From: an uncultured Clostridium sp.
GTDB lineage: Bacteria; Bacillota; Clostridia; Lachnospirales; Lachnospiraceae
Reading direction: 5' to 3'
NCBI GenBank assembly: GCA_946553025.1
Contig: CAMNRM010000025.1
Span: forward strand, 1-64,000
DNA: 64,000 nt
In this document: positions 1 through 7,761 of the stretch, in pieces
Numbering within the stretch: position 1 is the first letter of the stretch
Layout of the letters: the number at the start of each line of letters is the position of its first letter
Notes under the pieces: generated by a model
The model's database searches: none
Seen by the model: the letters and a program-made list of their open reading frames with translations, nothing else
What the model was told of the DNA's origin: nothing
Position numbers and translations under genes: made by a program

Positions 1-2
1 AA

Positions 3-296
3 GCCCATGTCTGCTTTGTGGGAACACCGACGAAGAACCTTTCTTTTACCGTGAAGGAGTGGGAGAACATGAACCGGAAGGAATTTAGCCTCACGGGTTC
101 CTGGATGTCCTACAGCGCACCGTTTCCGGGGGAAGAATGGAAGCTGGCTGCCCATTATTTTAAGACGGGGGAACTGAAATTTGATGATTCCTTTATCTTT
201 AAGAAGGTTCCTTTAAGTGAGATTGCCAGTGCCTTTGAGATGTTTAAGACACCTGGGGCAGTTAAGGGAAAAATCTTAATCGACAGTGAAAAGTAG
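3..296 (+). CDS. Zinc-type alcohol dehydrogenase, C-terminal part (probable galactitol-1-phosphate 5-dehydrogenase)
   Basis: The reading frame is open from the window edge, so only about 97 C-terminal codons are seen. They carry the end of a medium-chain dehydrogenase fold: a nucleotide-domain strand (VCFVGTPTKNLSF), a stretch ending FDDSFIFKKVPLSEIASAFEM, and the usual GKILID tail. The catalytic and zinc-binding N-terminal half is outside. The following genes encode a PfkB sugar-phosphate kinase and a class II aldolase, the same trio used to break down galactitol through tagatose 6-phosphate. That context is why I favour galactitol-1-phosphate oxidation, but sorbitol or another polyol dehydrogenase is possible. 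The next gene starts 20 bp downstream, so they are probably co-transcribed. Confidence 0.75.
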   Translation, partial: AHVCFVGTPTKNLSFTVKEWENMNRKEFSLTGSWMSYSAPFPGEEWKLAAHYFKTGELKFDDSFIFKKVPLSEIASAFEMFKTPGAVKGKILIDSEK

Positions 297-316
297 GGGA
301 GGGAGAGTGAGCAGAG

Positions 317-1273
317 ATGATTACAACCATTACCCTGAATGCGTCGATTGATAAAGCTTATTCTATGGATCGGGAGATTGAAAACGGAACGGTGATGCGG
401 GTTGCTTCTATCCATAATTCTGCCGGAGGGAAGGGCTTAAATGTGGCCAGGGTGATACGCCTGTGTAAAGAAGATGTGCTGGCTTCCGGGCTTGTGGGCG
501 GCTATAACGGGAAATATCTGGAGGCTTTGCTTGACCAGGACGGAATCCGCCATGATTTTGACCATATTGAAGGAGAAACCCGAAGCTGTATTAATATTTT
601 GGATAAAACCTTTGGCTCGACGGAATATCTGGAACCGGGATGTGAGGTAAGCAAAGAGGAAGAAGAGAAGTTTCTTTCACGTTTTCCCGGGATAATCAAA
701 GACAGTTCTGTGGTGACCATATCGGGAAGTGTGCCCCGGGGGATGTCTAAGGATATCTACCAGAAGATGATTGCCATGGCAAAGGATGCGGGAAAACAGG
801 TGATTTTAGATACGAGCGGGGAATTACTGAAAAAGGGAATGCAGGCGTGTCCTGCCGTGGTAAAGCCGAATAAAGATGAGATGGAAATGCTGTTTCAGGT
901 AAAGATTCGCGGGATGGAAGATGTGATTGTCCATGCGGAAAAGATTGCCGAAAAGGGGATTGGCTATGTGGTGGTTTCCCTTGGCGGCGATGGGGCGCTG
1001 ATGGTTTGTAAGGACGGTATTTTTCACGGAAAGCCGCCGAAGGTGACGGTTGTCAATACGGTGGGCTGCGGGGATTCCATGGTTGGTGCGCTGGCGGTTG
1101 CCCTGCACCGGAAGTACGATGCAAAAAAGGCTCTGCAGTTTGCCGTTGCCGTGGCGACAGCTAATGCGATGTCACCGAATACCGGGGATTTTGAACCGGA
1201 GGTTTGCGAAAAACTGGTGGGAGAAGTGAAGGTTGAAGAGATGAGAAAAGCTGTCAGGCAAAGCGAAGGCTGA
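317..1273 (+). CDS. PfkB-family hexose kinase (tagatose-6-phosphate kinase / 1-phosphofructokinase)
   Basis: 318 residues, the normal length for the LacC/FruK branch of the ribokinase-like PfkB family. It has the N-terminal substrate-binding signature AGGKGLNVARVI (around residue 36) and the C-terminal NTVGCGDSMVGAL motif (around residue 250), in which the Asp is the catalytic base and the Gly-rich turn forms the anion hole. The reaction is ATP-dependent phosphorylation of a sugar phosphate at C1 or C6 to give a bisphosphate. Lying between a polyol-phosphate dehydrogenase and a class II aldolase, the substrate is most likely tagatose 6-phosphate. Fructose 1-phosphate cannot be excluded from sequence. 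A Gly/Ala-rich ribosome-binding region precedes the ATG. Confidence 0.85.
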   Translation: MITTITLNASIDKAYSMDREIENGTVMRVASIHNSAGGKGLNVARVIRLCKEDVLASGLVGGYNGKYLEALLDQDGIRHDFDHIEGETRSCINILDKTFGSTEYLEPGCEVSKEEEEKFLSRFPGIIKDSSVVTISGSVPRGMSKDIYQKMIAMAKDAGKQVILDTSGELLKKGMQACPAVVKPNKDEMEMLFQVKIRGMEDVIVHAEKIAEKGIGYVVVSLGGDGALMVCKDGIFHGKPPKVTVVNTVGCGDSMVGALAVALHRKYDAKKALQFAVAVATANAMSPNTGDFEPEVCEKLVGEVKVEEMRKAVRQSEG

Positions 1274-1390
1274 AACGGCAGGAAAAGTCAGAAGATGAAG
1301 TTCAGGTTGAAAAGATAGACGAGGAAAAAGCAGATATTGCTGTGAATTATGCAAACGGGAACAAGCGGATAACTCGAAAGGAGGACGGAT

Positions 1391-2242
1391 ATGTCATTAG
1401 TTACAACAAAGCAGTTATTGTTAGACGCTCAGGCAGGCGGATATGCTATCGGCGCGTTTAATGTGGAAAATATGGAAATGGTGCAGGCAGTTATCGCAGC
1501 GGCGGAGGAGCTTCATTCTCCGGTGATTATGCAGACGACGCCTTCAACGGTAAAGTATGCGGGTCTGGATTATTTTTATGCCAATGTTAAGGTGGCAGCA
1601 GAAAGGGCCAGCGTTCCGGTTGCAATGCATCTGGATCATGGAAGCAGCTTTGAACTGGCGATGCAGGCATTGCGGACGGGGTATACCTCGATTATGATTG
1701 ACGGTTCGCATAAGAGTTTTGAAGATAACATTGCCGTGAGTAAAGCGGTTGCCGACGCCTGTCATCCATCCGGAGTTCCGGTAGAGGCGGAACTGGGCAA
1801 GGTCGGCGGAAAAGAAGATGATCTGGACGGCGGAGAGGATAATCCCTACACCGATCCGCAGCAGGCGAAGGAATTTGCAGAAAGAACCGGTGTGGATTCT
1901 CTGGCGGTGGGAATCGGGACAGCTCATGGGATTTATAAAGGGATTCCCAAGCTGGATGTGGAAAGATTAAGTGAAATCCGAAATGTTGTTTCCATTCCTC
2001 TTGTACTTCACGGAACCTCCGGCGTGCCGGATGAGGCGGTAAAGGAGTGCATCCGGCGGGGGATCTGCAAGGTGAATTATGCAACGGATCTAAGAATTGC
2101 TTTTACCAAGGGCGTGAATGAAGTTCTGGGACAGAAGCCGGATACCATTGACCCAAAGAAATATAATGCACAGGGCAGAGAAGAAGTTAAGCGGTATGTG
2201 ATGGGTAAAATGGAAGTGTGCGGGAGCGTGGGAAAGGCGTAA
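1391..2242 (+). CDS. Class II (zinc) ketose-bisphosphate aldolase, tagatose/fructose-bisphosphate type
   Basis: 283 residues with the whole class II aldolase pattern: NVENMEMVQAVIAAAEEL near the start, the catalytic Asp and zinc His in MHLDHGS, the EAELGKVGG segment, and zinc histidines in VGIGTAHGIYKG and LVLHGTSG, followed by KVNYATDLR. It cleaves a ketose 1,6-bisphosphate to dihydroxyacetone phosphate and glyceraldehyde 3-phosphate in the cytosol. It resembles GatY/KbaY as much as Fba, and the upstream dehydrogenase and kinase make tagatose bisphosphate the likely substrate. A canonical AAAGGAGG site sits 7 bp before the ATG, and 117 bp separate it from the kinase gene. Confidence 0.88.
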   Translation: MSLVTTKQLLLDAQAGGYAIGAFNVENMEMVQAVIAAAEELHSPVIMQTTPSTVKYAGLDYFYANVKVAAERASVPVAMHLDHGSSFELAMQALRTGYTSIMIDGSHKSFEDNIAVSKAVADACHPSGVPVEAELGKVGGKEDDLDGGEDNPYTDPQQAKEFAERTGVDSLAVGIGTAHGIYKGIPKLDVERLSEIRNVVSIPLVLHGTSGVPDEAVKECIRRGICKVNYATDLRIAFTKGVNEVLGQKPDTIDPKKYNAQGREEVKRYVMGKMEVCGSVGKA

Positions 2243-2246
2243 ATCG

Positions 2247-3254
2247 ATGAAAAAGGAAGATGCAGTAAAAGCAGATGCAGTAAAGGAAGATGCAGTAAAA
2301 GAAGATGTAGTAAAAGAAGATGCAGCAAAAGCAGATGAAGGAAAAGAAAGTTCAGTAAAAGCAGATGCAGCAGAGGAATACTTGCTGAAAAATAAAGACC
2401 TGACTGTGCGTTTCACGAAAAAAGGAGGAAGTCTGACTTCTATTAAGGATGCGGATGAAATCGAGTATTTGTGGCAGGGTGATGCCGCCTACTGGAGCGG
2501 GCAGGCACCGGTGCTGTTTCCAATCTGCGGAAGTCTGCGGGGCGATCAGGCAAGGATTGGCGGGGATAAAATCACCAGGATGTCCAGACATGGAATTGTA
2601 CGAAAAAAGGACTTTATTTGCAAAGAAAAGACGGAAAACAGCATTCTCTTTTCGATCGGGAGCAACGCGGAGATGGAAGCGCAGTTTCCCTATCCGTTTC
2701 GCCTGGATATCCGCTATCTTCTTGACGGCAGACGGGTGATTACGGAATATACGGTGGTGAACCGGGGAAATGAGCTTATGCCGTTTCAAATCGGCGCTCA
2801 TCCGGGCTTTAACTGCCCGCTGTTTCCTGAAGAAAAATACGAGGATTATCAGTTGGTATTTCCTGGGAAAGAAAGCTGCAGCGTTCCGATGCCGATAACG
2901 GAATCCGGATTGATCGATATGTCGCAGCGCACGGAATTTTTACGGCAGCAGGATCGTCTGAATCTTAGCCATGCGTTGTTTGAAAAGGACGCGGTAATTC
3001 TTGATGAACTTTGCGCAAGACAGGTTACGCTGTGCGGAAAAAAGCATGGAAAAGGAGTTCGGCTGGATTTTCAGGACTTCCCTTATCTGATTTTATGGTC
3101 GAGTGCAAATCATGGGCCGTTTATCGCCCTTGAGCCGTGGATAGGGTTATCGACCTGCAGCGATGAAGGGGATGTCTTTGAAGAAAAAAGGAATATCCAG
3201 TTTGCAGAGTCGGGGGAAGAGAAAAAATATTCTTTTGTGATAAATATTTTGTAA
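2247..3254 (+). CDS. Aldose-1-epimerase (galactose mutarotase-like) family protein with a repetitive N-terminus
   Basis: From about residue 45 the protein is a mutarotase-like beta-sandwich: FTKKGGSLTSIKDADEIEYL, a GQAPVLFPICGSL loop, the conserved His in SRHGIVRKKDF, QIGAHPGFNCPL, and a C-terminal LILWSSANHGPFIALEPW block with the typical acidic residue. Such proteins interconvert anomers of aldoses or hexose phosphates. The first ~43 residues are eight five-residue repeats of the K-E/A-D-A-V type, encoded by a 15-bp tandem array, and are not part of the family fold. The ATG at 2247 has a weak GGAAAGG site 10 bp upstream. A TTG at 2382, just after the array and preceded by AGAGG, would yield the normal-sized domain and may be the true start. 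Confidence 0.8.
   Translation: MKKEDAVKADAVKEDAVKEDVVKEDAAKADEGKESSVKADAAEEYLLKNKDLTVRFTKKGGSLTSIKDADEIEYLWQGDAAYWSGQAPVLFPICGSLRGDQARIGGDKITRMSRHGIVRKKDFICKEKTENSILFSIGSNAEMEAQFPYPFRLDIRYLLDGRRVITEYTVVNRGNELMPFQIGAHPGFNCPLFPEEKYEDYQLVFPGKESCSVPMPITESGLIDMSQRTEFLRQQDRLNLSHALFEKDAVILDELCARQVTLCGKKHGKGVRLDFQDFPYLILWSSANHGPFIALEPWIGLSTCSDEGDVFEEKRNIQFAESGEEKKYSFVINIL
2253..2372 (+). repeat. 15-bp tandem repeat, eight units, inside the mutarotase-like gene
   Basis: Eight consecutive 15-bp units of the form AARGMAGATGMAGYA run in frame and encode K-(E/A)-D-A-(V/A) pentapeptides. Units differ by one to four bases. Being a multiple of three, unit gain or loss would change protein length without breaking the frame. 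Confidence 0.9.
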
Positions 3255-3291
3255 GGAAAGTAAGAAAGAAAAAGAATAAAAAGACGAAAAA

Positions 3292-3322
3292 TCCCGCAGC
3301 AGATGTTTCCTTTGCTGCGGGA
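3292..3322 (-). terminator. Stem-loop terminator between convergent transcription units
   Basis: A 10-bp stem (TCCCGCAGCA paired with TGCTGCGGGA) encloses an 11-nt loop. Read on the minus strand it is followed by a T-rich run, so it probably ends the chemoreceptor operon. It may also stop the plus-strand sugar operon, although no T-tract follows on that side. Confidence 0.75.
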
Positions 3323-3336
3323 AAAATAATGACTGG

Positions 3337-3462
3337 TCATTTCAGCTTATTTTTCTTACCTGCACCTCTGCCGATGATCTCGATCAACCCGTTCTCATTC
3401 ATTTGATGGGCAATCCGATAGGCTTTTGCTTTTTTGATATTTAATAAATTTTTATTATTCAT
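3337..3462 (-). CDS. Small hypothetical protein (41 residues)
   Basis: An open frame of 41 codons starting MNNKNLLNIKKAKAYRIA and ending GRGAGKKNKLK. The NENGLIEIIGRGAGKK stretch looks like the wing of a winged-helix DNA-binding domain, so this could be the surviving end of a larger regulator or ATPase. It lies just past the end of the chemoreceptor gene on the same strand, before the terminator, and has only a weak ribosome-binding site. A chance frame is possible. Confidence 0.3.
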   Translation of the reverse strand: MNNKNLLNIKKAKAYRIAHQMNENGLIEIIGRGAGKKNKLK

Positions 3463-3483
3463 AATAGAGCATATTTTTTTCCT

Positions 3484-5070
3484 TTATAAATTCGCAAACA
3501 CCTCCATCTGTCTTCGCAGTTCTCCGACAATTTCCTGGTTCGTATCCATTCGGGCTGTGATTTCAGCCATGTCTTCGGCCAGGGTGTGGGTGCTGGCGGC
3601 TGCGCCGGTGACGTCGGGCAGGGCACCGTCGATGGCTTCGGAAATGCCGGTGATGGAGGCTGTGATTTCGTCCATGGCATTGCGCAGGCGGTCTGTTCGC
3701 TGGTTAAAGGCTTCCATAGAACCTTCAATATAGGAGGCATCCTTCCGGTACTGCTGTCCGGACTGGACGGACAGTTCAAACTGGTTCAGGACGTTTTGTC
3801 CAAGATAATCTACTAATTCCTGGGCGCTTTCGGCTAGGTAGTCTACAGCACCGGTAACAACCTTGCTTACCTCCTGGATGTGTCCGGCGGTTTCGGCACA
3901 GGAATCGGCAAGCTTTCGTATCTCCTGGGCAACGACGGCAAAGCCTTTTCCCACCTCCCCTGCTCTTGTGGCTTCGATGGAGGCATTGATGGCAATCAGG
4001 TCGGTTGAGGAGGAAATGGAAAAAATATCATTGATTAAAAGGTTAATCTGATTTACACTTCTGCTCTTTTCGATAGCACCGTGCAGTACAGCCATAATTT
4101 CCTCGGTTTTTGTGCGGATGGCTTCTTTGTTTGTCTGTGCAGACTGTTCCATCTCTTCTGCACGTCCGCGCATTTCTACAGAATAGGCCGTGATGGCCAG
4201 GCATTCTTCGTTCGTTTCTTTGACGTCGATTTGTGTACCGGAAGCATTGTCCCGGATGGCGGAGGCGTTTCCTGCAATTTCTTCAAAGGCCGCAGAAAGG
4301 TCATCGGTTATTCCGGAGAGCTTATGTACCTGCTTATGGGAGGTTTGGGTTCTCCTGCGAACTTCGCTTACCACGCCGTTAATGCGCTCGGAACTGTCTT
4401 TTAATGTGTCCATGGCATCACGGATGGGGGCAATGACGTATCTGCGGATAATGCGGAATGCGCCGATGACCAGGAAAATCCCGACGAAAAGGGTGGCTGC
4501 GCTGGTAATCAGGGAGATAATATAGACGACGGAAAGCCGACCGCGGGCAGCATCCGCCTGTGCACTGACAGAGGCATAGAGGGTACGGATGTTTTCTTCG
4601 GCTTCACCGCTCCAGAGGGCCACATCCCCGTTAGCCATGGCATAGGCTTCCTGGGTTTTGCTGTCTGCGCTGGCACAGACCAGAAAAACCAGGGAGTGTT
4701 TAAAGGAATCATAACTGTTTAAAAGCGCAGTGTAGGTCGTTTTGTCATCTGGAATCACAAAGGGTTCGTACTCCGCCAGTTTTTCGTCCAGCTTTGCCTC
4801 TTCTTCCTTAATTTCTCCGACCAGCTTAATCATCGTGGCATGGTCGGCAGCGACAATATGGGACAGAGCCAGACGATGGATGTTCATCATCGAATGACGG
4901 ATATCCTCCAGTTTTGCTTCGCTGACCATGTACTGGTCAACGATAATCCCTGCATTGGCATTTACATTATGGATACTAAATACAGCCAGAATATTTGAGA
5001 GCAGCGTAATCAGCCCCAGTAAAAGAACGGGCAGAACCAGGCGCTGCTGCAGTGTTAGCCTGCCTTTCAT
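3484..5070 (-). CDS. Methyl-accepting chemotaxis protein
   Basis: 528 residues. A transmembrane helix (about 12-34, LVLPVLLLGLITLLSNILAV) leads to a periplasm-side helical region of about 150 residues typical of four-helix-bundle sensors. A second helix (VVYIISLITSAATLFVGIFL, about 180-205) follows, then a HAMP-like region and the cytoplasmic hairpin. The hairpin tip is clear: STDLIAINASIEATRAGE followed by VGKGFAVVAQEIRKLA, the conserved contact site for CheA and CheW. The gene lies 31 bp downstream of a solute-binding lipoprotein in the same orientation, so it may sense that protein in its loaded state. No other chemotaxis gene is in the window. Confidence 0.9.
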   Translation of the reverse strand: MKGRLTLQQRLVLPVLLLGLITLLSNILAVFSIHNVNANAGIIVDQYMVSEAKLEDIRHSMMNIHRLALSHIVAADHATMIKLVGEIKEEEAKLDEKLAEYEPFVIPDDKTTYTALLNSYDSFKHSLVFLVCASADSKTQEAYAMANGDVALWSGEAEENIRTLYASVSAQADAARGRLSVVYIISLITSAATLFVGIFLVIGAFRIIRRYVIAPIRDAMDTLKDSSERINGVVSEVRRRTQTSHKQVHKLSGITDDLSAAFEEIAGNASAIRDNASGTQIDVKETNEECLAITAYSVEMRGRAEEMEQSAQTNKEAIRTKTEEIMAVLHGAIEKSRSVNQINLLINDIFSISSSTDLIAINASIEATRAGEVGKGFAVVAQEIRKLADSCAETAGHIQEVSKVVTGAVDYLAESAQELVDYLGQNVLNQFELSVQSGQQYRKDASYIEGSMEAFNQRTDRLRNAMDEITASITGISEAIDGALPDVTGAAASTHTLAEDMAEITARMDTNQEIVGELRRQMEVFANL

Positions 5071-5101
5071 AAGAACTTCCTCCTAAAATCTAAATATCCG
5101 T

Positions 5102-6337
5102 TTAACGTGCCGTAACTCCTTCAACCATCCGGTCGAGCTGTTCCTGAAGCGACGCACCGGAAGGGTTCTGCTCAGCCATGCTGGCGGCAAAGGCCGTGAC
5201 CGGGTCCCAGAATTTTCCGCCTACCCGCTGAAGCTGGGAAAATTCGGACTGTGCCAGCAATGCGGTAATTGCCGGGGATTCCTGGACCGCAGGAGAGTTT
5301 GCAGCACGGATATTCGACGGCCCCTGTCCCCGCTGTTCAAAGCGCAGGGTCTGGTTGTCCTCGCTGCTTATCCATTCGGCAAGCTTTACGGCCCAGTCTT
5401 TGTGTCTGGAATAGGAATTGACCCCGATAAGCTTGCAGCCGGAAAAAGAAGCCATCTGTATTTCCTTATTTTTGCAGTTGTAGGTGGGAAGCTTTGCTGC
5501 GCCCATGTTCTTTCCCCAGGCTTTTTCTATGGCAACACTGTTCCACACCCCGCTCACTCCGGCAATCACCGAACCGTCCTGTACCCCGGCTAGAAAGTCG
5601 GTGTCCGTGCGGCTGGCAAAGCCCGGGCTTGCTGCAATCTCCAGCATGGCACGGGCAACGTCTGTGCCGCGGATTGCATTTTCTGTGCTGTTCCAGGTAC
5701 AGTAATTGGTCAGACCGTCTTCATTCAGCCCAACTTCAAGTCCGGTATTGCCAAAAAAGGCGTAGACATACCAGGCCGAAGTCCAGTCCATCGTCACCAG
5801 TTTTTCCTGTTCGGCAGCGATTTCCACCATTCGGTTCAGGCTTTGAATATCCTTTTCGGAAAAATAAGCTTTATTATAGTAGAGAAAATAGCCATTGTCC
5901 GCAGTCAGGGGATAGGCGTAGAGGGTATTGCCCACGGAAGCAGCTTCTACCGAGGCAGAGAGATTGGATGAACGAATTGCTTCCGGGTTATCAATCGGAT
6001 CAAGTGCTCCGGCAGCCGCGAGTGCCGCGACCTGATCGTCGGCAAAGGCAAAGACATCCGCCCCGCCCTCTAAGTTTCCAAGCAGTGCATCCTTGCAGCT
6101 TGACTCGCTCTGGGGCTGGTAGGTGATTTGAAATTCTGCCTGATTGGCATAATGGGATTGAAATGAAGAAAAAATTTCAGAAAGAAGTTCCTCATCTTCC
6201 TCACCGCCCCATACGGTCAGAGAAATTACGGAAGGCGGGGCAGTATCTTCGGCAGGAGGCGTTTCTTTCGTTTTGCAGCCAGTACAGAGAAGAAGACCGG
6301 CAGCAGTCATAAAAAGATAAGGGAAAAGCTTTTTCAT
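5102..6337 (-). CDS. Extracellular solute-binding protein, family 1 (ABC-type, lipoprotein)
   Basis: 411 residues with a lipoprotein signal peptide (MKKLFPYLFMTAAGLLLCTGC, Cys at about 21) followed by a low-complexity linker KTKETPPAEDTAPP. The mature part begins SLTVWGGEEDEELLSEIFSSF and has the sugar-binding-protein pattern ADVFAFADDQVAALAAAGAL and YAYPLTADNGYFLYYNK. It would bind a sugar or oligosaccharide at the outer membrane face of the cell. No permease or ATPase gene lies nearby; instead the next gene of the operon is a chemoreceptor, so it may feed a chemotaxis signal or share a transporter encoded elsewhere. Confidence 0.85.
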   Translation of the reverse strand: MKKLFPYLFMTAAGLLLCTGCKTKETPPAEDTAPPSVISLTVWGGEEDEELLSEIFSSFQSHYANQAEFQITYQPQSESSCKDALLGNLEGGADVFAFADDQVAALAAAGALDPIDNPEAIRSSNLSASVEAASVGNTLYAYPLTADNGYFLYYNKAYFSEKDIQSLNRMVEIAAEQEKLVTMDWTSAWYVYAFFGNTGLEVGLNEDGLTNYCTWNSTENAIRGTDVARAMLEIAASPGFASRTDTDFLAGVQDGSVIAGVSGVWNSVAIEKAWGKNMGAAKLPTYNCKNKEIQMASFSGCKLIGVNSYSRHKDWAVKLAEWISSEDNQTLRFEQRGQGPSNIRAANSPAVQESPAITALLAQSEFSQLQRVGGKFWDPVTAFAASMAEQNPSGASLQEQLDRMVEGVTAR

Positions 6338-6489
6338 GGTAAATTAATACGCGATCCTTTCGTGAATTGTTATTAGGGAAATTATACTAAAAATACGGGT
6401 ATTTTTCAAGGGGAAGGCAGAGCAAGTAAAGTTACACTATCGGCAGAGGATAATATTTCAAAAAGCGTAGAACCAGGAAGCACCGCAGG

Positions 6490-6894
6490 TCAGCATTTTA
6501 CCCAGTCTTCTAAATGAATCCCGGGTACACGGTTAAATTCTTTTGTATTGTGGGTAACGACAACCAGGTCATTGACCATGCCCTGTGCTGCAATCTGAAT
6601 ATCATAAGGACCGATGATGGTTCCTTTTTCTTCAAGAAAGGCCCGGATTTGTCCGGCTTTTACGGCATCTTGTTCGGAAAAAGGTAAAATAGTAAATGCA
6701 GAAAGAAACATATGCAGCCGAAACCTTGTCTGCTTTCCCCATTTGCTTTTAGCAGCGCCATATTCCAGTTCACTTACGGTAATGGCTGAAACAGTGATTT
6801 CATCAGGGTGGATTTGAAATAGTTTTTGCGTCAGCGGGGGATATTTATTTTTTAAAGCATAAATGCAGATATTTGTGTCAAGAAGATAAGTCAT
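6490..6894 (-). CDS. vapC: VapC-type PIN-domain toxin ribonuclease
   Basis: A start at the ATG whose codon ends at 6894 gives a 134-residue PIN protein. It begins MTYLLDTNICIYALKNK (first acidic residue), continues with VSELEYGAAKS (second), and has GPYDIQIAAQGMVNDLVVVTHN with the third and fourth metal-binding positions. The family cleaves tRNA or rRNA when its antitoxin is lost. An AAAGGAAAG site precedes this start, whereas a longer frame upstream has no similarity. The start lies inside the end of the antitoxin gene (17-bp overlap), the normal coupled arrangement. Confidence 0.88.
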   Translation of the reverse strand: MTYLLDTNICIYALKNKYPPLTQKLFQIHPDEITVSAITVSELEYGAAKSKWGKQTRFRLHMFLSAFTILPFSEQDAVKAGQIRAFLEEKGTIIGPYDIQIAAQGMVNDLVVVTHNTKEFNRVPGIHLEDWVKC

Positions 6895-7126
6895 ATTCTT
6901 TCCTTTCCGGCATGTTGTCCCAGGAGGGCTGGGAACGCTCTTCCATAAAATCATCAGGAATCATGCCAATACTTTCTCTAAGGGGATACCAGGGATCATC
7001 CGTTGGAAATAAAACAAATCCGTTTCCAAGCTTGCGAATGAAAAACTCCTGCTGATCCGTTTGTGCTTCCTTGGGGATTCGGATTGCCTGACTATTTCCG
7101 CTTTGAAAAACTTTTGCAGTTAACAT
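6878..7126 (-). CDS. vapB: VapB/AbrB-type antitoxin
   Basis: 82 residues when started at the ATG ending at 7126, which follows a GGAGG site at 7135-7140; this trims ten extra codons from the longest frame. The N-terminus MLTAKVFQSGNSQAIRIPKE is a SpoVT/AbrB swapped-hairpin DNA-binding domain. The C-terminal half (DDFMEERSQPSWDNMPERKEYD) is the acidic, disordered toxin-wrapping tail. It should neutralise the overlapping VapC and repress the operon, probably at the palindrome just upstream. Confidence 0.87.
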   Translation of the reverse strand: MLTAKVFQSGNSQAIRIPKEAQTDQQEFFIRKLGNGFVLFPTDDPWYPLRESIGMIPDDFMEERSQPSWDNMPERKEYDLSS

Positions 7127-7143
7127 AATCAATACCTCCTGTT

Positions 7144-7170
7144 TTTGTATATACATGTAGTATATACAAA
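7144..7170. promoter_or_regulatory. Perfect 11-bp-arm inverted repeat upstream of vapBC (probable operator)
   Basis: TTTGTATATAC and GTATATACAAA flank a 5-bp centre, ending 17 bp before the vapB start codon. VapB/AbrB antitoxins bind such dyads to repress their own operon. The AT-rich TATAC core could double as a -10 region. Confidence 0.7.
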
Positions 7171-7220
7171 GGAATGTCCATTGTCAATTGATATTTCTGA
7201 AACATAAAACTTAAGCCCTC

Positions 7221-7249
7221 TTGACAAATTTTCCATAACCCGCTACACT
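7221..7249 (+). promoter_or_regulatory. Promoter of the metG T-box transcript
   Basis: TTGACA at 7221-7226, a 17-bp spacer, and TACACT at 7244-7249. Transcription from about 7256 would produce the T-box leader described next. Confidence 0.7.
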
Positions 7250-7255
7250 AAAGAA

Positions 7256-7695
7256 ACAAGAAGTGAAGAAACTGAAAAGTGAAAAACAAAATAAAACGCA
7301 GAGAAAAGCAAAGAAAAGAAGAGTAGCCAGTGAAAACATCGACAGAGAGTCCCTCTTAGAGCGATTTTCAAACACGCTCGGGTGCTGAAAAGGGATGGTG
7401 CGGAGATTGGTGAACATGGTCTTGGAGCTTTGGAGCCGAGGGTTTGTATGGGGCAGGCAGGATAAGGGAAAAAGATTCTTATCGATTTTTCGTTCCTTCC
7501 CGAATATAATCTTAAGTTCTGACGGATTCACCCGTTATCGTGAGAAGCTGTTATTGCAGTTAGAATGACGGAATTATTTATGAATTATTTACAGCAACTG
7601 TACCGCAGCTTACAAAGGCCGTCTGCCGTGAGGCAGGGGCGAATTTAAAGTGGTATCACGGGAGCACCTCGTCTTTAAAAGATGGGGTGTTTTAT
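7256..7695 (+). promoter_or_regulatory. T-box riboswitch, methionine type, upstream of metG
   Basis: The roughly 440-nt leader ends with the T-box sequence AAAGTGGTATCACGG (7647-7661), the conserved antiterminator element that pairs with the tRNA acceptor end. A terminator hairpin (7665-7689) and T-run follow immediately. Upstream, a stem I region starts near GACAGAGAGT at 7337. A GAACATGGTC segment at 7412-7421 fits the specifier loop, giving ATG (Met) at 7416-7418. Uncharged tRNA-Met binding should favour read-through into metG. The specifier assignment is by eye from the conserved flanks and was not folded. Confidence 0.85.
7665..7693 (+). terminator. T-box-controlled intrinsic terminator
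   Basis: CACCTCGTCTT pairs with AAGATGGGGTG with wobble pairs, followed by TTTTATTGTT. The 5' arm overlaps the antiterminator, as expected for T-box switching. Confidence 0.8.
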
Positions 7696-7761
7696 TGTTG
7701 TTACTGTTTTCTGTTTTCTTTGTCAATCTGTATGCGTAAGTGGGAAAGGAAGGGAAAGAAA

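Noticed and set aside
5494-6126. 210-codon plus-strand frame opposite the solute-binding protein
   Set aside because: Arg/Pro/Gln-rich shadow translation with no start signal; the minus-strand gene is certain.
7687-7761. Extending metG upstream to 7687
   Set aside because: Those codons lie in the T-box terminator and leader, and the start at 7762 gives the family N-terminus.
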